Shown here one piece after another: positions 1-5,637 of a stretch of DNA of 8,100 nt. Source of the DNA: an uncultured Lachnospiraceae bacterium (GTDB lineage: Bacteria; Bacillota; Clostridia; Lachnospirales; Lachnospiraceae); NCBI GenBank assembly GCA_947177105.1, contig CAMWTF010000094.1:1-8100 (forward strand), read 5' to 3'. The notes under the pieces were generated by a model. It was not told the DNA's origin and did no database searches. It was given only the letters and a program-made list of their open reading frames with translations. A program made the position numbers and the translations under genes. Every line of letters starts with the position of its first letter. Position 1 is the stretch's first letter.

Positions 1-62
1 CCCGAGTTCCCCCTGCCCACCTGCCCCCCCCCCGCCCGCCGTCGCCCCCCCCCGCCGCTCCC
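1..62. other. C-rich low-complexity window end, probable sequencing or assembly artefact
   Basis: About 44 of these 62 bases are C and only two (positions 5 and 19) are A, with several long C runs. Composition changes abruptly at about position 63 to ordinary coding sequence. In the frame of the downstream gene the stretch has no stop but would encode a proline-rich string directly abutting a GLUG motif, which is not what precedes such motifs in this family. The likeliest explanation (inference) is a contig end extended with poor-quality poly-G/poly-C read tails. A real proline-rich linker is possible but less likely. Confidence 0.6.
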
Positions 63-1403
63 AATGTGGGGGGTATCGTGGGACAGATCGCCACGGAGCA
101 TGATTTGGACCCCGAGGACGATATCACTTTCACCGGGGTGGAGAGCCTGAGTATTCAGGAGAGCATCAAGGCCGTGGTGCGTGAGAGCCGGAACGAGGGC
201 CGGATTATAGCCAAAAGAAATTATGTGGGCGGCATAGTGGGCAAAGCGGATTTCGGCGCCATTGTCTCCTGTGAATCCTATGCAAATATTCAGAGTACAG
301 GCGGCAGCTATGTGGGCGGCATCGCAGGGAGTTCGGACTATACCATTCGCAGCTGCTTCAGCACGGGATTTTTGGAGGGCAAAAGCTATGTGGGCGGCAT
401 AGTGGGCATGGGCAGTGAAATCTATTACTGCGATGCCATGAACCATTTGGAAGTCAAAGGGGAAAAGCTGGGAGCCATCGCCGGGGATTTACGGGAAGAA
501 GGACTGCTATACGACAACTATTATGTGAGTGACAGTGTGGCAGGCATAGATGGCATAGGATATGGCGGCGGCGCGATTCCTCTGGCGTATGAGGAGTTTT
601 CCGCACGGGAAGGATTACCCGAAGAATTTCGTCTGCTGACCCTGCATTTCGTGGTGCTGGATGAGGACGGAGAACTTCAGGAGGAGGTGGCGTCCCTGGA
701 GGTGCCCTATGGCAGCAGCCTGACAGCGGACCAGCTGCCGGAGTTGCCGGAAAAAGAGGGCTGCTATGGGCAGTGGCCGGAGATCGACTACAGCCATATC
801 ACAGAGAGCCAGGTGCTGGCCGCAGAGTATACCAAGTGGATCACCGCATTGTCCGCGGCGAGTTTGGAATCTGCAGAGGATCAGGCGGAGATCCTGGTGG
901 AGGGCCGCTTCTACCCGGAGGATACGTTGGAGGTAGCAAAGGACGAAGGGGATATCTATCATCTCAGAATCCGCACTGCAGAAGGATTTTATGATCAGCC
1001 CGTCAGTGTGCGTCTGCATCGGAGCCTGTTGCCGGAGCATTACGAGATCCGGCTGCGGCAGGGCGGAAAAGACACCGTGATAGAGAATAGAATAATGGGC
1101 AGTTACGTGGTGTTTGACTTAGAGCGTCCGGACAGTTTCCAGATAGTCAAGGTTTCCCCTCAGATTCCCATGAGGTATTACATAATGGGCGGCGTGGCAA
1201 TCCTGCTGGTGTTGATCCTGATTATCCGCAAGCTCGTAAAGCGCAGGAAAGCGAGGCGGGCAGGCGGCGGAGCCGGGGACATGGGAAAGGAGCGGACTGC
1301 CGCGCAGGAGACCGAGGAGGCGGAAAAAGTGCAGGACGCGAAACAGGAGCCTGAGACAGTCCAGAAAGCCCAGCCGAAGGAGGAGGCATCAGGGAAGAAT
1401 TAG
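3..1403 (+). CDS. GLUG-repeat surface protein with C-terminal membrane anchor (5' partial)
   Basis: This is the C-terminal part of a cell-surface protein; adhesion or envelope function is plausible but no enzymatic role is visible. The frame is open to the window edge. The GTG at 66 is an internal Val codon, since Asn precedes it and it lies inside a GLUG motif (NVGGIVG). Counting from that Val as 1, GLUG-type motifs occur at about 1-6, 53-59 (YVGGIVG), 82-88 (YVGGIAG), 108-114 (YVGGIVG) and a degenerate one at 134-140 (KLGAIAG). Residues about 190-257 resemble the InlB/Flg_new beta-sheet repeat (V.YG..L...LPELPEKEG..G.WP, then AEYTKW). Residues about 371-388 form one hydrophobic helix followed by RKLVKRRKARR, so the C-terminus should be cytoplasmic. 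The last 45 residues are Glu/Lys/Gln-rich and probably disordered. A signal peptide would lie upstream of the window. Codons before position 63 are unreliable. Confidence 0.8.
   Translation, partial: RVPPAHLPPPRPPSPPPAAPNVGGIVGQIATEHDLDPEDDITFTGVESLSIQESIKAVVRESRNEGRIIAKRNYVGGIVGKADFGAIVSCESYANIQSTGGSYVGGIAGSSDYTIRSCFSTGFLEGKSYVGGIVGMGSEIYYCDAMNHLEVKGEKLGAIAGDLREEGLLYDNYYVSDSVAGIDGIGYGGGAIPLAYEEFSAREGLPEEFRLLTLHFVVLDEDGELQEEVASLEVPYGSSLTADQLPELPEKEGCYGQWPEIDYSHITESQVLAAEYTKWITALSAASLESAEDQAEILVEGRFYPEDTLEVAKDEGDIYHLRIRTAEGFYDQPVSVRLHRSLLPEHYEIRLRQGGKDTVIENRIMGSYVVFDLERPDSFQIVKVSPQIPMRYYIMGGVAILLVLILIIRKLVKRRKARRAGGGAGDMGKERTAAQETEEAEKVQDAKQEPETVQKAQPKEEASGKN
222..408 (+). repeat. Repeated GLUG-coding DNA segment
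   Basis: The same 22 bases occur at 222-243 and 387-408, coding YVGGIVG plus one base. A third copy at 309-322 matches over its first 14 bases and then diverges (GIAG instead of GIVG). Spacing is about 80 bases, or roughly 27 codons, one GLUG unit. These are internal coding repeats of the surface protein, and identity at the nucleotide level allows slippage or recombination between units. Confidence 0.75.
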
Positions 1404-1460
1404 CCTGTCAAACTGCCGGGACGGCATCAAGAGATAGGGAGAATAATGTAAATAATGCAA

Positions 1461-1500
1461 ATAAAGGAATGGGTGCTGTCGCGGACACACCCATTCTTAT
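1461..1500 (+). terminator. Hairpin terminator after the GLUG-protein gene
   Basis: GAATGGGTG (1467-1475) pairs perfectly with CACCCATTC (1488-1496). Inside it TGTC (1477-1480) pairs with GACA (1484-1487) around a three-base GCG loop, leaving one bulged C. The flanking ATAA and TTAT extend the stem. The T-run after the stem is short (TTAT), so termination may be partial. It lies 64 bases past the stop codon of the surface-protein gene and just before a promoter for the next gene. Confidence 0.7.
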
Positions 1501-1508
1501 GGTATAAT
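1482..1508 (+). promoter_or_regulatory. Extended -10 promoter for the HAD gene
   Basis: TGGTATAAT at 1500-1508 is a perfect TGnTATAAT extended -10 box. The best -35 is weak: CGGACA at 1482-1487, four of six matches with 15-base spacing, and it lies within the terminator hairpin. Extended -10 promoters tolerate a poor -35. Transcription would start near 1515, giving a leader of about 45 bases before the ATG at 1561. Confidence 0.55.
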
Positions 1509-1560
1509 GGCATTGCCCCAAACAGGGAGCATATATTTATGACAGGAGTAGAATTGACTT

Positions 1561-2205
1561 ATGCATATCGACACCATAATTTTTGACATGGACGGCACTC
1601 TGATCGACACAGAAAAATATTACCGGATTTTCTGGCCCATGGCCCTAAAGGAGTTTGGGTACGAGATGACGGACGAACAGGCGCTGTCCATGCGGAGTCT
1701 GGGGCGGCCTTTCGCCCCGGTCCGGCTGCGGGAAATGTTTGGTTCTCAGCTGGACTATCACGCTGTGCGGGAGCGGCGTAAAGCCCTGATGGAGGAAAGG
1801 CTGGACCGGGAGGGCATAGAGTTAAAGCCCGGGGCCCTGGAACTGCTCTCCTGGCTCAAACGTCACGGGATCCGCAGCGCCATTGCCACCGCCACAGATC
1901 TGCAGAGGACGGAAAAATACCTGGGCGGGCTGGGAATCCGCGACTACTTTGATCAGGTCATATCCGCCACTATGGTAAAGGAAGGAAAGCCCTCCCCTGA
2001 CATCTATCTTTACGCCTGTGGGCAGTTGGACAGGCGGCCCCAGGATTGTCTGGCAGTGGAGGACTCCCCCAATGGTGTGCTCAGCGCCTGCCGGGCGGGC
2101 TGCCGGGTGGTGATGGTCCCGGACCAGACGGATGCAGAGCCGGAACTGGAGAAGCTTCTATATGCCAAAGTAAAGAGACTGGATGAAATCATAGGGCTGC
2201 TGTGA
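1561..2205 (+). CDS. HAD-superfamily hydrolase, beta-phosphoglucomutase-like
   Basis: A 214-residue cytoplasmic haloacid-dehalogenase-type phosphatase or phosphomutase. Motif I is FDMDGTLIDTE with nucleophile Asp9 and acid/base Asp11. A helical cap follows (about 15-85). Motif II is IATAT with Thr110, motif III is the Lys143 of KEGKPSPDIY, and motif IV is VEDSPNG with Glu167-Asp168. Length and motif layout fit subfamily IA proteins that act on sugar phosphates, phosphoglycolate or similar small phosphates. The substrate cannot be assigned from sequence. An in-frame TGA at 1555-1557 excludes a longer N-terminus. AGGAG at 1544-1548 lies 12 bases before the ATG, a rather long spacing, so translation may be modest. 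It has its own promoter and terminator and is probably monocistronic, so any link to ptb-buk downstream is only positional. Confidence 0.9.
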   Translation: MHIDTIIFDMDGTLIDTEKYYRIFWPMALKEFGYEMTDEQALSMRSLGRPFAPVRLREMFGSQLDYHAVRERRKALMEERLDREGIELKPGALELLSWLKRHGIRSAIATATDLQRTEKYLGGLGIRDYFDQVISATMVKEGKPSPDIYLYACGQLDRRPQDCLAVEDSPNGVLSACRAGCRVVMVPDQTDAEPELEKLLYAKVKRLDEIIGLL

Positions 2206-2226
2206 CAGCCCTTTTTCTGCTTTTTT
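2193..2226 (+). terminator. Rho-independent terminator overlapping the HAD stop codon
   Basis: AGGGCTG (2193-2199) pairs with CAGCCCT (2206-2212) around a six-base loop that contains the TGA stop codon of the HAD gene. It is followed by TTTTT (2212-2216) and another six Ts (2221-2226). This is a classic intrinsic terminator, unusual only in that its 5' arm lies inside the coding sequence. Confidence 0.8.
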
Positions 2227-2241
2227 GCGCTGAAACCGGTA

Positions 2242-2270
2242 TTGCAATTCGCAATTCGCTGTGTTATTAT
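2242..2270 (+). promoter_or_regulatory. Probable sigma-A promoter of ptb-buk
   Basis: TTGCAA (2242-2247) and TATTAT (2265-2270) are separated by 17 bases, matching four of six and five of six consensus positions. The heptamer GCAATTC is repeated directly at 2244-2250 and 2251-2257, overlapping the -35 and the spacer. Transcription would start near 2277, leaving a leader of about 150 bases before ptb. The position just after the HAD terminator supports a new transcription unit. Confidence 0.5.
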
Positions 2271-2280
2271 TTTAACGATG

Positions 2281-2343
2281 GCGATGAAAGCGCTATTGCG
2301 GGCGATGGAAATTCTATCGCAGGTGATGGCAGATTCACCGCAG
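2281..2343 (+). repeat. Three degenerate 21-base tandem repeats in the ptb leader
   Basis: Units at 2281-2301, 2302-2322 and 2323-2343 share the pattern G(C/T)GATG near the start and (T/C)(T/C)GC(G/A)G or CGCAG at the end. Units 1 and 2 match at 15 of 21 positions, and units 2 and 3 at 14 of 21. Since 21 is a multiple of three, the reading frames stay open; one frame reads GDESAIA, GDGNSIA, GDGRFTA. No ribosome binding site was seen that would make this a convincing coding repeat. Confidence 0.65.
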
Positions 2344-2366
2344 AGAAAGCAAAAAGAAAACGGAAT

Positions 2367-2415
2367 TGCGGCCGGAGCAGCTGCGGAAAATGCTGCTCCC
2401 GGACGAAAGGCCGCA
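2367..2415 (+). promoter_or_regulatory. Stem-loop abutting the ptb ribosome binding site
   Basis: TGCGGCC (2367-2373) is complementary to GGCCGCA (2409-2415). Directly inside it GGAGCAG (2374-2380) pairs with CTGCTCC (2393-2399), leaving a 12-base loop and a nine-base 3' bulge (2400-2408). The outer arm ends exactly where the AGGAAAGG ribosome binding site begins. An alternative pairing of CTGCGG (2381-2386) with CCGCAG (2411-2416) would compete with the main fold and take up the first bases of the site. There is no T-run, so this is not a terminator. A role in translation or mRNA stability is inference. Confidence 0.5.
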
Positions 2416-2430
2416 GGAAAGGAAACGCAC

Positions 2431-3345
2431 ATGAGATTCGATGATATTATCGACAAAGTAAACCAATGCAGCATGAAAAAGATGGCTGTGGCGGCCGCTC
2501 AGGACGAGGCGGTGCTGCGCGCAGTCTGGGAGGCCAAGAAGAAGGGCATTGCGGATGCCATTCTGGTAGGCGACGAGGCCAAGATCCGTGAGATTGCGGC
2601 AGAGATGAATATGGATCTGAGCGGCTTTCAGATTATTGACGAGCCGGATATGACCCAGGCGGCGCTGAAAGCGGTGAAGCTGGCTCATGACGGTGTGGTT
2701 GATATGTACATGAAGGGTCTGGTGGATACCAAGAACTTCTTAAAGAGCGTACTGGACAAGGAAGTGGGCCTGCGTACGGGCAACCCTCTGTCCCATGTGG
2801 CCGTGTTTGAGGTGCCGGGTATTCCGCAGCTGCTGTTTTTGACGGATGTGGCGTTTATCACCTATCCCACGCTGGAGGATAAGATACATATTATCAACAA
2901 CACAGTGCCTGTGGCAAAAGCCTGCGGCGTGGAATGCCCCAAAGTGGCTCCTCTGGCGGCGGTGGAGGTGGTCAATCCCAAGATGCCTGTCACCGTAGAC
3001 GCCGCGGAACTGACCCGCATGAACGAGGCGGGCGAGATCACCGGCTGTATCGTGGATGGTCCCCTGTCCCTGGATCTGGCCATCGATCCCGAGGCAGCTA
3101 AACACAAAGGCGCCACAGAACGCAAGATCCAGGGCGATGCGGATATTCTGCTGTTCTCGGATATCCATGCGGGCAACAATGTATATAAGGCCATTGTACA
3201 TATGACCAAGGCAGAAAACGGTTGTATCCTAACGGGAACGAAAGTGCCCGTTATCCTGACCAGCCGCTCGGACACCTTTGAGACCAAGGTTAATTCCATT
3301 GCTCTGGCGGCAGTAGTGGCGGCGGAGATGGGCCAGGGAGAATAG
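2431..3345 (+). CDS. ptb: Phosphate butyryltransferase
   Basis: Cytoplasmic enzyme converting butyryl-CoA plus phosphate to butyryl phosphate plus CoA, the first half of the kinase route to butyrate. The 304-residue product is the usual Ptb length and belongs to the phosphate acetyl/butyryltransferase fold. Recognisable segments are the N-terminal MKKMAVAAAQDEAVL (about 15-29), DMYMKGLVDTKNFLKSVL (about 91-108), CIVDGPLSLDLAI (about 206-218), HKGATERKIQGDADILLF (225-242) and the C-terminal PVILTSRSDTFETKVNSIA (273-291). The start at 2431 is chosen for AGGAAAGG (2415-2422), eight bases upstream, and for family length. The frame is open further upstream to 2242, but that extension is the repeat-bearing leader and resembles no Ptb sequence. 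buk follows after 101 bases with no terminator. Related enzymes also take branched acyl-CoAs such as isobutyryl-CoA, so substrate range is not fixed by sequence. Confidence 0.93.
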   Translation: MRFDDIIDKVNQCSMKKMAVAAAQDEAVLRAVWEAKKKGIADAILVGDEAKIREIAAEMNMDLSGFQIIDEPDMTQAALKAVKLAHDGVVDMYMKGLVDTKNFLKSVLDKEVGLRTGNPLSHVAVFEVPGIPQLLFLTDVAFITYPTLEDKIHIINNTVPVAKACGVECPKVAPLAAVEVVNPKMPVTVDAAELTRMNEAGEITGCIVDGPLSLDLAIDPEAAKHKGATERKIQGDADILLFSDIHAGNNVYKAIVHMTKAENGCILTGTKVPVILTSRSDTFETKVNSIALAAVVAAEMGQGE

Positions 3346-3431
3346 GCGTAAAGAGGGAAACGGAACTGCGTAAGATATAAACAGCCTGCAAGGAAAAAGA
3401 CAAGAGGAAATTTTGCATGCGAAACGAAAAT

Positions 3432-3438
3432 AGGGAGG
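3432..3438 (+). promoter_or_regulatory. buk ribosome binding site
   Basis: AGGGAGG lies eight bases before the ATG at 3447 and selects that start over an in-frame ATG at 3417, which would add ten charged residues (MRNENREEKQ) not expected in butyrate kinases. Confidence 0.75.
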
Positions 3439-3446
3439 AAAAACAG

Positions 3447-4514
3447 ATGTCAGTGAAGAGCCTAATTATTAATCCCGGTTCCACCTCCACCAAGATAGGT
3501 GTGTTTGAGGACGAGAACCTGTTGTTTGAGGAGACCCTGCGCCATTCCACGGAGGAGATCAGCCAGTACGCATCCATTGTGGACCAGAAGGATTTCCGCA
3601 AGAAGATCATTACCGACTTATTGGAGGAAAAGAATTTTGATATCGAGACCCTGCATGTGGTGGTGGGACGTGGCGGCATGTTAAAACCCATCCCCGGCGG
3701 CACCTACGCCGTGACGGATGAACTGCTGGCGGACTTGAAGGTGGGTGTACAAGGGCAGCACGCCTCCAATCTGGGCGGCATTCTGGCCAGGGAGATCGGC
3801 GATTCCATCGGCGTTCCTTCCTATATTGTAGATCCCGTGGTGGTGGACGAACTGATGCCCATCGCCAGGTATTCCGGTGTGCCGGAGCTGCCCCGCACCA
3901 GCGTGTTTCATGCGCTGAACCAGAAGGCAGTCGCCAAGAGATATGCCAGGGAAACCGGCAGATCCTATGAGTCCCTGCGCCTGATCGTGGTGCATATGGG
4001 CGGCGGTGTGTCCGTGGGCGCTCATGAGTGCGGCAAGGTGGTGGATGTGTTCAACGCCCTGGACGGCGATGGCGCGTTTTCCCCGGAGCGTGCGGGGGCA
4101 GTGCCCAGCGGCGCGCTGATCAAGATGTGCTACAGCGGCCAGTATACCGAGAAAGAGGTATATGGCAAGATTGTGGGCAAGGGTGGTTTTAACGCCTATC
4201 TGGGAACCAACGATATGCGTGAGGTGACAAAGCGCGCTAATGAGGGGGATACCAAGGCTGCGGAGGCCAAGGCGGCTTTCCTGCTGCAGGTGGCAAAGGA
4301 CATCGGCTCCATGGCCTGTGTGCTCCATGGCAAGGTGGACCAGATTATCCTCACCGGCGGCATTGCTTACGGTGCGGATGTGTGCGAAGCCCTGAAGGAG
4401 AGAGCGGGTTGGATTGCCCCCGTAACAGTATATCCCGGCGAGGACGAACTGTTGGCTCTGGCCCAGGGAGCGCTCCGTGTGTTAAACGGCGAGGAGCAGG
4501 CTATGGTATATTAA
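3447..4514 (+). CDS. buk: Butyrate kinase
   Basis: Cytoplasmic acetokinase-family (ASKHA fold) enzyme that transfers phosphate from butyryl phosphate to ADP, giving butyrate and ATP; it completes the pathway begun by Ptb. The 355-residue length is typical. Visible motifs are the N-terminal INPGSTSTKIGVFED (8-22, phosphate-binding and acetokinase signature), VVVGRGGMLKPIPGGTY (71-87), FHALNQKAVAKRYA (154-167), the nucleotide-binding VHMGGGVSVGAH (182-193), FNALDGDGAFSPERAGAVPSG (202-222) and ILTGGIAYG (301-309). The N-terminus starting MSVKSLIINPGS matches the family when the ATG at 3447 is used. It is co-oriented with ptb, 101 bases downstream and probably on the same transcript, and it ends before a large hairpin. 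No residue of the recognisable motifs appears to be missing. Confidence 0.94.
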   Translation: MSVKSLIINPGSTSTKIGVFEDENLLFEETLRHSTEEISQYASIVDQKDFRKKIITDLLEEKNFDIETLHVVVGRGGMLKPIPGGTYAVTDELLADLKVGVQGQHASNLGGILAREIGDSIGVPSYIVDPVVVDELMPIARYSGVPELPRTSVFHALNQKAVAKRYARETGRSYESLRLIVVHMGGGVSVGAHECGKVVDVFNALDGDGAFSPERAGAVPSGALIKMCYSGQYTEKEVYGKIVGKGGFNAYLGTNDMREVTKRANEGDTKAAEAKAAFLLQVAKDIGSMACVLHGKVDQIILTGGIAYGADVCEALKERAGWIAPVTVYPGEDELLALAQGALRVLNGEEQAMVY

Positions 4515-4539
4515 GCGGGCTGCTTCTTAAAAGTGTATA

Positions 4540-4585
4540 AAACGGCGTCTGTCCAAGGCATATGAAGCTTGGGCGGGCACCGTTT
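4540..4585. terminator. Bidirectional terminator between buk and the AraC gene
   Basis: An 18-base arm (4540-4557, starting AAACGG and ending CCAAG) pairs with 4568-4585 (starting CTTGG and ending CCGTTT), with three G-U wobbles and one C-A mismatch, around a loop of about ten bases. The A-rich start and T-rich end make it work from both sides; on the minus strand it is followed by TTTTATACACTTTT. It sits 25 bases after the buk stop codon and 120 bases past the end of the convergent AraC gene. Confidence 0.8.
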
Positions 4586-4705
4586 ACTATTATAAGAATA
4601 ATTCCGTTCATTTGATAGAACAGCACTGGTTTATGAATCATGTTATCGCCGATCAATATCCTTGCCGGACCGGAAATAACCGTCAGCGCAGACACGCTCC
4701 GGACA

Positions 4706-5530
4706 TCACGGGGCGTCAGGGTTTTTCCGATACTCCCGCGGGGAGCGGCCATACACCTTCCGGAACAGATCCTTGAAATAATTGCTGTCGTTGAAGCCGC
4801 ATTCCAGGGCGATATTTGTGATGGTGTTGTTGGTGGTCAGCAGAGCGGTCTGGGCATGTTTTAAACGCACATAGTTCAGATATTCCTTGAATCCCATGCC
4901 CGTGACCAGTTTGAATTTCTTGCTGAAATAGGTAGGGCTGAGAGAGGCGATTTCCGCCACATCACTCAGTGTCAGCGGGCGGCGGAAATTCTGGTAGATA
5001 TAGCGGGTAGCCTGCTGGATATCTGCGTCCCGCACATTAATGATTTCCGGCTCTGGCTGGTGCATAACCGAATGCCGGGCCAGAAACAGAAGCAGCTGTT
5101 GAAGGTAGCAGGTGGTAAAATCGGCGGAATACTTGTCCAAACCCGTAGTTTCGGACAGCATGCGGCCTAGCAGATCAAAATACTCTTCCAGATACAGGCT
5201 GGGTATGCTGCCCATGAAAGAGGAGGCGCTGCCGATCACATCCTTGTAGAGAAAGGTCTTTTTGAATAATATATCCACCATCTCGCAGTTGATGCCGGAA
5301 TAGTATCGGGAATAGTGTACCTCGCCGGGGGCGATGAACACCAGATCTCCCTTTTCCAGTTCGTGAACCTGGTCCCGGAGCAGAAAGCGGCACTTGCCGG
5401 AGAGCAGGCAGAAGATCTCATAAAAACCATGGTAGTGATCCGGCTGCAGGGGAGTATTATCTCCTCGCAGTCCCTTGTAGATGATGATGTTATCAATATC
5501 AGACCGTCCTCTGCATATAACTGCCGCCAT
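4706..5530 (-). CDS. AraC-family regulator with N-terminal cupin domain
   Basis: A 274-residue cytoplasmic DNA-binding transcription factor, probably sensing a sugar or related metabolite. Residues about 28-80 form an AraC-type cupin (DHYHGFYEIFCLLSGKCRF, then LEKGDLVFIAPGEVHYS). Residues about 168-270 are the AraC double helix-turn-helix, with the first at about 186-207 (LTLSDVAEIASLSPTYFSKK) and the second at about 236-262 (ITNIALECGFNDSNYFKDLF), ending in the signature GRSPREYRK. The start at 5530 is chosen because AAGGAGG lies five bases upstream. The open frame continues 33 codons further, to 5629, but that part runs through the uxaC terminator hairpin. The gene lies downstream of uxaC on the same strand, separated by a terminator, and converges on buk. 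A role in uronate or polysaccharide use is inferred from context only. No clear promoter was found, so read-through from uxaC is possible. Confidence 0.9.
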   Translation of the reverse strand: MAAVICRGRSDIDNIIIYKGLRGDNTPLQPDHYHGFYEIFCLLSGKCRFLLRDQVHELEKGDLVFIAPGEVHYSRYYSGINCEMVDILFKKTFLYKDVIGSASSFMGSIPSLYLEEYFDLLGRMLSETTGLDKYSADFTTCYLQQLLLFLARHSVMHQPEPEIINVRDADIQQATRYIYQNFRRPLTLSDVAEIASLSPTYFSKKFKLVTGMGFKEYLNYVRLKHAQTALLTTNNTITNIALECGFNDSNYFKDLFRKVYGRSPREYRKNPDAP

Positions 5531-5535
5531 TGTTG

Positions 5536-5542
5536 CCTCCTT
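5536..5542 (-). promoter_or_regulatory. AraC-gene ribosome binding site
   Basis: On the minus strand AAGGAGG lies five bases before the ATG ending at 5530 and decides that start. Immediately upstream, CCTGC and GCAGG (5543-5557) form a five-base-pair hairpin with a GATAT loop, directly next to the site. Confidence 0.7.
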
Positions 5543-5583
5543 CCTGCATATCGCAGGCATACCCGCAATATTCCTCTTGAATG

Positions 5584-5618
5584 AAAGGGCCGGACCCCGC
5601 AGAGGAGTCTGGCCCTTT
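5584..5618 (-). terminator. Terminator hairpin after uxaC
   Basis: AAAGGGCCGGACCCC (5584-5598) pairs with GGAGTCTGGCCCTTT (5604-5618) around a five-base loop, with one G-U wobble and one C-A mismatch among 15 pairs. The stem begins with A and ends with T on both strands, so it has short T-runs either way. It lies 19 bases past the uxaC stop codon, so the minus-strand reading is the relevant one. The T-tail beyond the stem is poor, so some read-through into the AraC gene is possible. Confidence 0.7.
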
Positions 5619-5637
5619 GTAAGATGCATGTAATCCC

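Noticed and set aside
1410..1460. A possible small gene after the surface protein
   Set aside because: The stretch is A-rich with several stops and no ribosome binding site followed by an open frame; it is ordinary intergenic sequence.
2202..2444. An 80-codon open frame between the HAD gene and ptb containing heptad repeats
   Set aside because: It starts with GTG inside a terminator loop, has no ribosome binding site, overlaps the start of ptb and becomes very Arg/Cys/Lys-rich, as out-of-frame sequence does. It is mentioned only through the DNA repeat.
2862..3299. Long antisense open frames opposite ptb, buk and uxaC
   Set aside because: They are explained by the codon bias of GC-rich genes; the sense products are clear full-length enzymes and the antisense products have no recognisable motifs.
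3417..3446. Alternative upstream start for buk at the ATG at 3417
   Set aside because: It would add ten charged residues, and the stronger AGGGAGG site fits the ATG at 3447, which gives the normal family N-terminus.
4501..4864. Small open frames on both strands in the buk-AraC gap (4501-4752 minus, 4640-4864 plus)
   Set aside because: Both overlap the end of the AraC gene in another frame, lack ribosome binding sites and show no recognisable protein features. The roughly 190-base gap holds only the terminator.
5531..5629. N-terminal extension of the AraC regulator to the Met at 5629
   Set aside because: The segment includes the uxaC terminator hairpin, and the AAGGAGG site points to 5530.
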